From an uncultured Nitrospira sp. (GTDB lineage Bacteria > Nitrospirota > Nitrospiria > Nitrospirales > Nitrospiraceae), in contig CABVRZ010000028.1 in NCBI GenBank assembly GCA_902500775.1, forward strand, positions 1 to 58,100: DNA of 58,100 nucleotides, in the 5' to 3' direction. A program made the translations under genes and the position numbers. Under the pieces are notes generated by a model that did no database searches, was not told the DNA's origin, and was given only the letters and a program-made list of their open reading frames with translations. Positions 17,218-24,378 of this stretch are shown here, piece by piece (the first letter of the stretch is position 1; the number at the start of each line of letters is the position of its first letter).

Positions 17218-17730
17218 CTACTTCTGATTGAATCTGGTCTGATGGGTCAAAACAATTAACCACGTGCTCATCCATAGACCACCTCCGAGAGCCAGAAACA
17301 CCGCTCCTGGAACTGGCCAAGCACCAATTAAAAACCGTGAAATACCCAAAGCCATCATGACAAAGCCTGCTAGATGAAGGAACTGGACTGGCTGATATGG
17401 ATCGAATGGATTCTCGTGCCAGGAGGGTTTCGTCCAAGAGACTGTAAGCAGCTTCTCAACGAGTAGTGTTTGGGGCCCTAGCCTGAAAAGAGTCAGCGTC
17501 AGCGGTATCCAAAGTGAGCCAAATGCAAAGATTATCGCCAGATTGAGCCCATCCAGCCTTAGCGATCTGTCTGTTGGACTTCCAATTGGAAGGAGATTTA
17601 TCAGAATCAGCGCAACTCGAATATATAGCCATTTTTCATTGCTTAGCCTGATATCGACCCTTGAATTTGTATTCGGAAGTTCGGCTCTGACAGAGCAGGA
17701 TCCAAGACTAAGGATAGCACGTGGTTTCCG
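17218..17730 (-). pseudogene. Membrane-protein ORF lacking a start codon
   Basis: A 170-codon open frame runs from a stop at 17731-17733 to the TAG at 17218-17220. It contains no ATG, GTG or TTG in its first 110 codons. The translation is clearly protein-like, with about four hydrophobic segments (YIRVALILINLLPIG; NLAIIFAFGSLWIPLTLTLF; FLHLAGFVMMALGISRFLIG; AVFLALGGGLWMSTWLIVLT) separated by charged loops. It is probably the remaining part of an integral membrane gene whose 5' end was removed, or a gene with a non-canonical start. No family recognised. Confidence 0.6.
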
Positions 17731-17984
17731 TTACGCTATCATGAAGACAGGGCTCGCTGACTGACGGTGGATTCCAAACAAGGCTGTTCCAACTAGTGGA
17801 CTGTAACGATTAGATCGGTACTGTCATCGCAACCATTGGAAACTTAATGACGCATAGGAGCATGAGAAGTTCTAGAGCCCCAATCGCGCCGATAAACTAC
17901 TGCCGAATTAACTGATACAGTTCACTAGTGCATCTGCGGGCTCGTTGGTCGGTTCTAGGGGTATATTTCTGAAGCCTGCGACGA

Positions 17985-18209
17985 TCATATCGTCAGTACT
18001 GCCGCGCCTTGGAAAGTCCAAGCTTTCAGTTCTTGTAATGCACGGTTTGCCTGTTCAAGAGGAAAGCGGATGGTATGAGGTTTGATCGGAATCGCCGCTG
18101 CTTCGCGCAGGAGGTCGATCCCATCCTGCCTGGTGTTGGCGGTCACGCTGCGGATGACTCGCTCGCCGAAGACGTCACGATTGTAATCCAGCGGGGGAGT
18201 GAGCGACTG
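17985..18209 (-). pseudogene. 3' fragment of alcohol dehydrogenase (fragment 1)
   Basis: About 225 bp correspond to the last ~75 codons of the intact dehydrogenase at 23281-24282, ending at the same stop codon (TGA at 17985-17987). It still reads in frame through the block [18 protein letters not shown]. Homology stops abruptly near 18209, 13 bp from the HicB-like gene. The region 17731-17984 to its left shows nothing else recognisable. Confidence 0.85.
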
Positions 18210-18221
18210 AGGAAGGTAGGG

Positions 18222-18443
18222 TTATGTGCCGGTTTGATAGATGGCTGGGCGATAGCGTGGCTGGGGAATCAGTTTTTTTTCTTCGCGTGCGGCTGCCAGC
18301 CAGGCACGTTTCGCCACTTCTGCTTGCTTGAGCGCTTCAGCGGGAGTTTTGCCAAAGGCTGAACAGGCATCAAGGTCAGGAATATCGGCAATATACCTTC
18401 GGTCGGTTTCGCTGTAGAAAATATTGATATGGTAAGCCTTCAT
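18222..18443 (-). CDS. HicB-like antitoxin (orphan)
   Basis: Protein of 73 aa with the HicB partial RNase-H-like fold: YHINIFYSETDRRYIADIPD, then SAFGKTPAEALKQAEVAKRAWL. It lacks a C-terminal DNA-binding domain. No HicA toxin (short, with a GSHxxF motif) lies on either side. It follows brnA by 36 bp on the same strand, so it is probably read from the brnTA promoter. The start at 18443 is preferred over one four codons earlier. It may protect against HicA elsewhere, or be a decaying remnant. Confidence 0.8.
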   Translation of the reverse strand: MKAYHINIFYSETDRRYIADIPDLDACSAFGKTPAEALKQAEVAKRAWLAAAREEKKLIPQPRYRPAIYQTGT

Positions 18444-18479
18444 GGTCCTTCGCATGCCTTCACGTCTATTGGTTGGTAT

Positions 18480-18716
18480 TTAGCTTGCCTTTTTCTGTTC
18501 TTCTTTCAATCGTTCAGCGATCCACAGCTTGATCACTGATTGTCTCGTGACGCCAAGACGGCTTGCTTGAGCATCCAGGGATTCAATGATCCAAGTGGGG
18601 AAATCGACGTTCACGCGTCTCTGCTCATACCCAGGACGACGTGCCTTCGAGAGGTCAAGATTAGGGATCACGTCTTTCCCCTCATTAAACATCTTCTCGA
18701 GGTTCTTGGCTTTCAT
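18480..18716 (-). CDS. brnA: BrnA-type antitoxin
   Basis: Protein of 78 aa. The N-terminal part is disordered and toxin-neutralising; the C-terminal ribbon-helix-helix has the beta strand RRVNVDFPTWIIESLDAQA followed by LGVTRQSVIKLWIAERL. Such antitoxins bind BrnT and repress their own operon. The ATG lies inside the 3' end of brnT (about 32-bp overlap), the usual toxin-first order. A palindrome over the promoter (18972-18988) is the likely operator. Confidence 0.85.
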   Translation of the reverse strand: MKAKNLEKMFNEGKDVIPNLDLSKARRPGYEQRRVNVDFPTWIIESLDAQASRLGVTRQSVIKLWIAERLKEEQKKAS

Positions 18717-18968
18717 AGTGGAGGTCCCTTTCTTCCGTTCTGGCCCTTCGAACTGAAATTAACCGAATACGCCCCTTCCGATAGGTGAAAAACGCCGACC
18801 AGAGCTTTTGCCTGTAAACCGCAATCAGCACGTATCGTGGTTCGTCTTCTGTTCGTGACGGGATTTCGATCCGGTCCTCGTCTTCCCACAGATGCTGTGC
18901 TTCAATAAAATCGATCCCATGTTTTTTATGGTGGCTTTGTTTTTGGCGACGTCGAACTCAAAATCCAT
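18685..18968 (-). pseudogene. brnT: BrnT-type toxin, frameshifted at A AAA AAC
   Basis: In the ATG frame (18968) the ORF begins MDFEFDVAKNKATIK, then goes out of frame at an A6 run (18922-18927). A -1 shift there continues HGIDFIEAQHLWEDEDRIEI, then EPRYVLIAVYRQKLWSAFF and GRIRLISVRRARTEERD, a complete BrnT RNase of about 94 aa. The shift site reads ATA AAA AAC, the classic slippery heptamer A AAA AAC in the correct phase. This is either an inactivated toxin, an A7-to-A6 sequencing error, or programmed -1 frameshifting. Confidence 0.8.
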
Positions 18969-18971
18969 ATT

Positions 18972-19008
18972 GGTATAGAAACTATACCCGTGTAAAACCG
19001 TTCGTCAA
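18972..19008 (-). promoter_or_regulatory. brnTA promoter with overlapping palindromic operator
   Basis: On the minus strand TTGACG (19003-19008) is 16 bp from TATAGT (18981-18986). The -10 box lies inside a perfect inverted repeat GGTATAG-AAA-CTATACC (18972-18988), immediately before the brnT ATG. This layout fits autorepression by the ribbon-helix-helix antitoxin BrnA. Confidence 0.65.
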
Positions 19009-19087
19009 CCCAGGATGGGTTGATCGTACCGCTCGCAACCAGGTCGTAGTCCATGCCCAGTAGGTTTTGGCTGAGGTCCTGGGACAA

Positions 19088-19639
19088 TCATATCCCGAGC
19101 ACCGCCGCTCCTTGAAAGCTTCCAGCCTTCAATTCTTGTAGCGCACGGTTCGCCTGTTTGAGAGGAAAGCGGATCGTGTGGGGCTTGATTGGAATCGGAG
19201 CTGCTTCGCGGAATAGATCAATGCCGTCCTGTCTTGTGTTGGCCGTCACGCTGCGGATGACCCGCTCGCCGAAGATATCGCGATCGTAGTCCAAAGAAGG
19301 GATCGGCGACATGTGGATGCCGGCTAAGGCCAGCGTGCCGCCTCGGTCCAGTGCGCGAAGAGCGGGAGGAACCAGTTCGCCGGCCGGTGCAAAAATGATA
19401 GAGCTATGCAGTTTGTCCGGTGGCATCTCCGTCGCTCCGCCGACCCAGGCTGCTCCCAGCTGCCTTGCCAACTCTTGATGCTCCCGTTTGAGCGAGCTCA
19501 CATAGACCTGGCAGCCCCAGTGACGCGCGATTTGGATGGCGATGTGGGCGGAGGCACCGAATCCATAGAGCCCGAGGCGCTGGCCTGGCTTGATGCCGCT
19601 GAGACGCAGAGCGCGATAGCCGATAATACCGGCACAGAG
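19088..19639 (-). pseudogene. 3' fragment of alcohol dehydrogenase (fragment 2)
   Basis: About 552 bp covering the last ~184 codons of the intact enzyme at 23281-24282, from [20 protein letters not shown] to the stop. It keeps the NAD-binding Rossmann half ([18 protein letters not shown]) but lacks the zinc-binding N-terminal half. An open frame continues upstream to an ATG at 19759, overlapping the second antitoxin gene, so a 223-aa chimera could be translated. A 95-bp stretch (19359-19453) is identical to the intact copy while the flanks are clearly diverged. Confidence 0.88.
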
Positions 19640-19727
19640 TAGGATCTCCGAAGCGGGGTCGGATCTTGTATTGTGCATGGTGTGAGCCGATACGGTGTTA
19701 GGGGTACCTGCCCCAAGAACGGACTGG

Positions 19728-20009
19728 CTAATTCGTCTGTGGTGCAGAGCGACTGACATATTTATGAAGAATGCTGGCTATAAGGCTCTGGTACGGCAGG
19801 CCTTCTTCGGCAGCACGTCGCTTCAGCATCTCGAGATCAGCGGTCGATACTCGGATATTAATCCTGGCCCCTTTGCGCGTGTAACGCCGGGCGGCTTCCA
19901 TGGCTTCTTTTCTGATCATGGCTTGATTCTTGACAGGCCTGAAGGCGCCGCGTTCGTAATCAGCGATCAGTTTTTCCTCCTCTTTGTCCAGCTGGGTTTT
20001 CTTCTTCAT
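19728..20009 (-). CDS. CopG/BrnA-like antitoxin of second module
   Basis: Protein of 93 aa. The acidic N-terminal part ([19 protein letters not shown]) is typical of the toxin-binding arm. The C-terminal ribbon-helix-helix is [20 protein letters not shown], then [18 protein letters not shown]. It overlaps the upstream toxin gene by 4 bp, indicating translational coupling. It probably represses its own operon. Confidence 0.85.
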   Translation of the reverse strand: MKKKTQLDKEEEKLIADYERGAFRPVKNQAMIRKEAMEAARRYTRKGARINIRVSTADLEMLKRRAAEEGLPYQSLIASILHKYVSRSAPQTN

Positions 20010-20293
20010 AGTGTATTTCCTTTCCCACGGTTTCGGGTGGCCTTTCGGCTGGGATAGATGGTCTTTAAAAACAGTGTCTGGTGTTCTCTGATGACTGGGA
20101 CGACGTAGATATATCCATCAACATCGACCTCATAGAGAAGTTGGTTCGGGTAGCGCTTGCGGTCATGATGTTCCAGTACCTGAATGAGATTGCCGCTTTC
20201 GATCAGCGCAATGATTTGCTCGAAGCTGATTCCTCGTTCTCGAATGAGCCAGGCGTTCTTGTCTGGATCGAAGGCGTAATCCCATTCTTCCAT
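20006..20293 (-). CDS. BrnT-like/DUF4258-type toxin of second module
   Basis: Protein of 95 aa. It starts EEWDYAFDPDKNAWLIRERG, continues GISFEQIIALIESG, and has the core YPNQLLYEVDVDGYIYVVPV and FLKTIYPSRKATR. This matches the small toxins paired with CopG antitoxins, distantly BrnT/RelE-like, probably an mRNA interferase (inference). Frame intact. The ATG at 20293 lies only a few bases after the predicted transcription start (promoter 20302-20330), so the message may be leaderless. Confidence 0.83.
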   Translation of the reverse strand: MEEWDYAFDPDKNAWLIRERGISFEQIIALIESGNLIQVLEHHDRKRYPNQLLYEVDVDGYIYVVPVIREHQTLFLKTIYPSRKATRNRGKGNTL

Positions 20294-20301
20294 GTTCGAT
20301 G

Positions 20302-20330
20302 ATACTATGACGATGTGTGCCTATTGTCAA
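20302..20330 (-). promoter_or_regulatory. Sigma70-like promoter of second TA module
   Basis: On the minus strand a perfect TTGACA (20325-20330) is separated by exactly 17 bp from TAGTAT (20302-20307). The toxin ATG is 9 bp downstream of the -10 box, leaving almost no 5' leader. Confidence 0.7.
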
Positions 20331-20414
20331 CATTGGGCAAGCGATGTGCGGAGTATGGCGGGTAGAAGTTGGTAAGTGGCGTGTTCTGTTGGGATCTAAC
20401 GGAAGTCTTGCTGA

Positions 20415-20446
20415 TCACATCGTCAGCACTGCTGCTCCCTGAAAGC
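20415..20446 (-). pseudogene. Terminal fragment of alcohol dehydrogenase (fragment 3)
   Basis: Thirty-two bases match the extreme 3' end of the intact dehydrogenase (23281-23312) at 28 positions, starting at the same stop codon. It is short, but its position repeats the fragment / TA-module pattern to its left. Confidence 0.6.
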
Positions 20447-20806
20447 GCTGAGCCGGTAGCCCTTATTCTACGCAGCCTCAAACAATCATAAGCCAGTTGG
20501 TCGGTGCCTGTGAGGCGTACGCTGACCTGCCCACTTTGGCGCTGATGAAACGGATCCTCGACAGGCGTGGTAATCCGCATAAATGTTGTAAGGGGGAGGC
20601 TAGATTATTGACTCATCGTTAGGTGTTCGAAGTTCTGCCAAAGCAGGGTTGAGGATGTCCGTTGAAGCCTGGGAAGTTCAATCCGAATCTATCTCTCATT
20701 CAATACAATGAAGGTGCATGCCAAACGATCTGCAAAACTAAAGTCCTCCTGATACGCACTCTCTTGACGCCTGCCGCCTCGCAGCGTAGCCTCTCGCCGG
20801 GTTTTC
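20447..20806. other. Intergenic region with possible gene relic
   Basis: About 360 bp between fragment 3 and the nucleoside transporter. On the plus strand one frame reads ACEAYADLPTLALMKRILDR before running out, which looks protein-like but has no start and no recognised family. No convincing promoter for the transporter is seen. Confidence 0.35.
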
Positions 20807-22081
20807 ATGACAGAGGAGGACCAGACGGTGGAGGAGTGGCCGTATCGTTTACTCGCGTTTGTCGGATTCTTTACGATTGCTTCACTGGCCTGGGTCACAG
20901 GACGACGCACTCGGCTGAACTGGACGACTATCGGCGGCAGTACGGCCTTGGCCTGGGGGCTCGGTATCGTGTCTTTTTGGTTTCCGGGGTCGCGCTGGTT
21001 GTGGGGAGCGATCAACGACGTGGTCGTGGCCATGCTGGCAGCCTCTCAAAAGGGTACGCTCTTTCTCTTGGGGCCGCTCGCCCTCGGTCCTGGTCAGACG
21101 CTCCCGGATGGGACGGTGTCGGTGGGTTTTATTTTGGCCGCGCAAGCGCTTCCGGCCGTTGTGTTCTTTGCCGCCATCGTGGCAGGCCTCTACTACACGG
21201 GCATCATGCAAGCGGTTGTGGCGCTGTTTGCCCGGCTCTTCTATCGAACAATGGGCTTGTCAGGCGCCGAATCGCTCTCTGCCGCGGCCAATATCTTCGT
21301 CGGCATCGAGGCCGGCTTGATCGTCCGTCCATATCTGGCGGCCATGACTCGATCAGAATTGTTGATGGTGCTCACGTGCATGATGGGGACGGTAGCCAGC
21401 ACCGTTATGGGTATCTACGTCTCGGCGCTCCAGCATGTGGTTCCTCAGATAGCGGGCCACCTGATTTCTGCCTCCGTGATTTCGATTCCCTGTGCGGTGC
21501 TCATCAGCAAACTGGCGTTTCCTGAAGACGGGCAGCCTGTGACGCTTGGAGGTGTGCCCTCTGACGACGGCCTGCGCGAGCCGTCTGATTCATCAGACGG
21601 AGAGAAGAGTCCACCGCCTTCCAACCTGATCGTCGCGTTGATCGATGGAGCAAGACAGGGCATGACCATGGCCGTTGGGATTGCAGCGCTGCTGATCGTG
21701 TTTCTCGGGTTGGAGGCCCTGCTGGATCTGGCTCTGGCGCAGCGCCCTGTGCTTGGGGGCACTCCTCTTTCGGTTACCCGTATTCTGGCCTGGATGACCT
21801 GGCCGTTTGCGATTCTGCTTGGACTCCGTCCGGAGGAATGGCAGATCGGCGCGGATTTACTGGGTTCGCGGTTTATCGAGACGGAAGTCGCTGCGTATTT
21901 CAAGTTGGCGGCATTGCAAGCGGCTTCACCTCCGCCGCTCTCTCCGCGATCGGTCACGGCGATGACCTACGCACTGTGCGGGTTTGTTCATGTCGCGAGC
22001 ACGGACATTTTTGTCGGAGGGATTACCGCCTTAGTGCCTCGTCGAGCAAAAGATGTGTCGCTGCTTGGACTGCATTCTTGA
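20807..22081 (+). CDS. CNT-family nucleoside transporter (C-terminus frameshifted)
   Basis: Inner-membrane concentrative nucleoside permease (NupC-like), 424 aa. It has the family signatures GFILAAQALPAVVFFAAIVA, GLSGAESLSAAANIFVG, EAGLIVRPYLAAMTRSELL and DIFVGGITALVPRR. It symports nucleosides with H+ or Na+. A GTG at 20828 with AGAGGAGG 8 nt upstream is a better start than the ATG at 20807. The frame stops at 22081. Shifted by one base, the sequence from 22072 continues AFLTTLLTGCIAGVLSS to a TAG at 22125, the expected last membrane helix, so a 1-bp deletion near 22070 is likely. Confidence 0.87.
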   Translation: MTEEDQTVEEWPYRLLAFVGFFTIASLAWVTGRRTRLNWTTIGGSTALAWGLGIVSFWFPGSRWLWGAINDVVVAMLAASQKGTLFLLGPLALGPGQTLPDGTVSVGFILAAQALPAVVFFAAIVAGLYYTGIMQAVVALFARLFYRTMGLSGAESLSAAANIFVGIEAGLIVRPYLAAMTRSELLMVLTCMMGTVASTVMGIYVSALQHVVPQIAGHLISASVISIPCAVLISKLAFPEDGQPVTLGGVPSDDGLREPSDSSDGEKSPPPSNLIVALIDGARQGMTMAVGIAALLIVFLGLEALLDLALAQRPVLGGTPLSVTRILAWMTWPFAILLGLRPEEWQIGADLLGSRFIETEVAAYFKLAALQAASPPPLSPRSVTAMTYALCGFVHVASTDIFVGGITALVPRRAKDVSLLGLHS

Positions 22082-22228
22082 CGACGTTACTGACCGGTTG
22101 TATCGCAGGAGTCTTGTCGTCATAGAGAGACGCAATGAAAAGAAGCACGATCGCGACACTGTCCATGATGAGGTGATGGTCGTTCAACGGACACGAACGC
22201 TTGGTGAATCAACGTGTCAGGCACACGG

Positions 22229-23011
22229 TTAGAAAGCGGTTCTCACCAAACCACCTTCCGCTCGGATGCAGGAACCGTTGATGACGGAAGCTTTTGAGCT
22301 ACATAGGAAGGCAACAATGTCTCCGATCTCTCGTGGGTCAATGAGACGATTGATAAGAGAGGTGGGACGATTTTCTGACATGAATCGCCGCTCGGCTTCT
22401 TTCAGTGCGATGCCTGGAAATATTTGTTGGATGAACTTCTGAACGCTTGCTGTCCGAGTTGGACCAGGCAGGACACAATTAACCGTGACGTTCGTTCCTT
22501 TTGTGAGTTCGGCCAACGAGCGAGAGATGCCCAGTTGCATAGTTTTTGTTGCGCTGTAATGAGCCATTTCAGGCGCCGGTGAGATGCCTGATTCGCTGGA
22601 GATAAACACCACGCGTCCCTGTCCCCGCTTTAACATGCCGTTGAGATAATGACGGGCAAGGCGTACCCCACTCATGATGTTGACCTCGAATAGCTTTTGC
22701 CAGGATTCGTCGGTTTCATCGAAGAATCCGACGGCCTCGTAAATGCCAAGGTTGTTCACCAGGATATCGACCTCTGACACTTGCAGGCAGGTGGCTGAGC
22801 ATCCTGCTTCCGTTCCGGTATCGCTGACCAGAGAGATGAACTCGGCACCAGGAATGTTCATGTTCTCAATCGCTTGTTTCACACTTGCATCAGTTCGCCC
22901 ATTGATCACGATTGTGGCACCTTCGTTCGCCAGCGACCGAGCAATCTCAAGTCCTATGCCGTTTGATGATGCCGTCACCAAGGCTGTTTTCCCTTCGAGC
23001 TCTAGTTGCAT
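22229..23011 (-). CDS. SDR-family NAD(P)-dependent oxidoreductase
   Basis: Classical short-chain dehydrogenase/reductase of 260 aa. Cofactor motif TASSNGIGLEIA, NNLGIYE (NNAG-type), catalytic Ser in VVFISSESG, YSATK, and the C-terminal GSCIRAEGGLV. Substrate unknown. A short palindrome ATGAC-TAAGAG-GTCAT (23212-23227) lies about 200 bp upstream and could be an operator, but no regulator gene is adjacent. Confidence 0.92.
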   Translation of the reverse strand: MQLELEGKTALVTASSNGIGLEIARSLANEGATIVINGRTDASVKQAIENMNIPGAEFISLVSDTGTEAGCSATCLQVSEVDILVNNLGIYEAVGFFDETDESWQKLFEVNIMSGVRLARHYLNGMLKRGQGRVVFISSESGISPAPEMAHYSATKTMQLGISRSLAELTKGTNVTVNCVLPGPTRTASVQKFIQQIFPGIALKEAERRFMSENRPTSLINRLIDPREIGDIVAFLCSSKASVINGSCIRAEGGLVRTAF

Positions 23012-23280
23012 ATGAAATCCTTTTGCGTTGGTTACGTTTCAGTGCCGCACTGTTCCGTGAGTTGCTTCAGTCAGAGAGGACGTCGTCTCGATGTCGATGT
23101 TCTTGAGAGCCCAATCAGAGCTTCTTGCAGAGCTTCTTGAACTGCCCGCCATGATTCGTCTCAACTCGTACTCTAGTTTTTACGATGGGTCGTTGCCTCA
23201 CGTGTTGCATAATGACCTCTTAGTCATAGCACATACTCCTGCGTATGTTCGCTGTCGTGAGAGTCGCCAGCGGCCCTCGA

Positions 23281-24282
23281 TCACATCGTCAGCACTGCGG
23301 CTCCTTGGAAGGTTCCGGCTTTCAATTCTTGTAAGGCTCGGTTGGCCTGTTCGAGGGGAAAGCGGAGCGTATGCGGCTTGATAGGAATCGCTGCCGCTTC
23401 GCGTAGGAGATCGATTCCATCTTGTCTCGTGTTCGCTGTCACGCTGCGGATGACTCGCTCGCCGAACAGGTCGCGATTGTAATCGAGCGAGGGAATCGAC
23501 GACATGTGGATGCCAGCCAAGGCCAAGGTGCCGCCTCGGTCGAGTGCGCGCAGAGCGGGAGGAACCAGTTCGCCGGCCGGTGCAAAAATGATAGAGCTAT
23601 GCAGTTTGTCCGGTGGCATCTCCGTCGCTCCGCCGACCCAGGCTGCACCCAGCTGCCTTGCCAATTCTTGATGCTCCCGTTTGAGCGAGCTCACATAGAC
23701 CTGACAACCCCAATGCCGTGCAATCTGGATAGCAATGTGGGCGGAGGCGCCGAATCCATAGAGTCCAAGGCGCTGGCCCGGCTTGATACCGCTCAGGCGT
23801 AAGGCGCGATAGCCGATAATACCGGCACAGAGCAACGGAGCGGCTTCTTTGTCAGAAAAGATTGCTGGAACGGGATAGGCAAATCGTGCAGGCACGACGG
23901 CATACTCGGCATAGCCTCCATCGATTTGATAGCCGGTGAACTTGGCTTGTAAGCAGAGGTTCTCCCGTTCGCTTGTACAAAACTCACACTGTCCGCATGT
24001 GCCTTGTAGCCAGGCGATCCCGACACGATCGCCTTCTTTCACCTCTGAGACTCCAGCACTAAGTTGCATCACGGTCCCGACTGCTTGATGTCCTGGAATG
24101 ATCGGCAAGGCCACATCGGGCAGTTCCCCTTCCACTACATGGAGATCGGTGCGGCAGACGCCGCAGACGTGGACTTTAACAAGGACGTATCCGGCTCTTG
24201 GGGTGGGGAGTGGTCGATCCTGAAGGTGCAATGGATTGCTGGAGACAGCGCCCGTACTGTGGAGCACCATGGATTTCATCAT
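23281..24282 (-). CDS. Zinc-dependent alcohol dehydrogenase (intact copy)
   Basis: MDR-family enzyme of 333 aa. The catalytic zinc site has Cys43 (CGVCRTD) and His65 (PGHQAVG). The structural zinc lobe has Cys96, Cys99, Cys102 and Cys110. The NAD-binding Rossmann segment is [17 protein letters not shown]. It oxidises an alcohol or reduces an aldehyde; the substrate is not predictable. Three shorter 3'-terminal copies lie to the left (17985-18209, 19088-19639, 20415-20446). The upstream region carries a palindrome at 24296-24362. Confidence 0.94.
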   Translation of the reverse strand: MMKSMVLHSTGAVSSNPLHLQDRPLPTPRAGYVLVKVHVCGVCRTDLHVVEGELPDVALPIIPGHQAVGTVMQLSAGVSEVKEGDRVGIAWLQGTCGQCEFCTSERENLCLQAKFTGYQIDGGYAEYAVVPARFAYPVPAIFSDKEAAPLLCAGIIGYRALRLSGIKPGQRLGLYGFGASAHIAIQIARHWGCQVYVSSLKREHQELARQLGAAWVGGATEMPPDKLHSSIIFAPAGELVPPALRALDRGGTLALAGIHMSSIPSLDYNRDLFGERVIRSVTANTRQDGIDLLREAAAIPIKPHTLRFPLEQANRALQELKAGTFQGAAVLTM

Positions 24283-24295
24283 GGGCTGGAAGAAT

Positions 24296-24362
24296 GGTTT
24301 CGGGTTACTAGTTTTGGGTTTCGTGCTCTCAAACTAGAAACTCGAAACCAGAAACCCGCAAC
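24296..24362. repeat. Palindrome built of GAAACnC units
   Basis: CGGGTT...AACCCG and CTAGTTT...AAACTAG arms are nested around a short loop, with repeated GGTTTCG/CGAAACC-like units. It lies between yceI (3' end at 24379) and the ADH start. It could terminate yceI transcription on the minus strand, but the position is only 17 bp past the stop and there is no clean T-tract. Confidence 0.5.
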
Positions 24363-24378
24363 TTCCCAAATGTTATGG

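Noticed and set aside
17105..17437. 110-codon minus-strand ORF with an ATG
   Set aside because: Another frame of the same stretch encodes convincing membrane helices (17218-17730), so this is a shadow.
19088..19759. A functional short dehydrogenase of 223 aa
   Set aside because: It lacks the catalytic zinc domain and its first ~38 codons are unrelated sequence; a fragment is the simpler reading.
20662..21525. 287-codon plus-strand ORF overlapping the nucleoside transporter
   Set aside because: It is a frame shadow rich in Arg, Gly and Ser with no domain; the overlapping frame encodes a clear CNT transporter.
23212..23227. Palindrome ATGAC-TAAGAG-GTCAT upstream of the SDR gene as a regulator site
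   Set aside because: Only 5-bp arms, far from the start and no adjacent regulator; could be chance.
17985..24282. Classical integrative element or prophage
   Set aside because: No integrase, transposase, tRNA target or phage gene is seen. Only the fragment pattern suggests site-preferential insertion.
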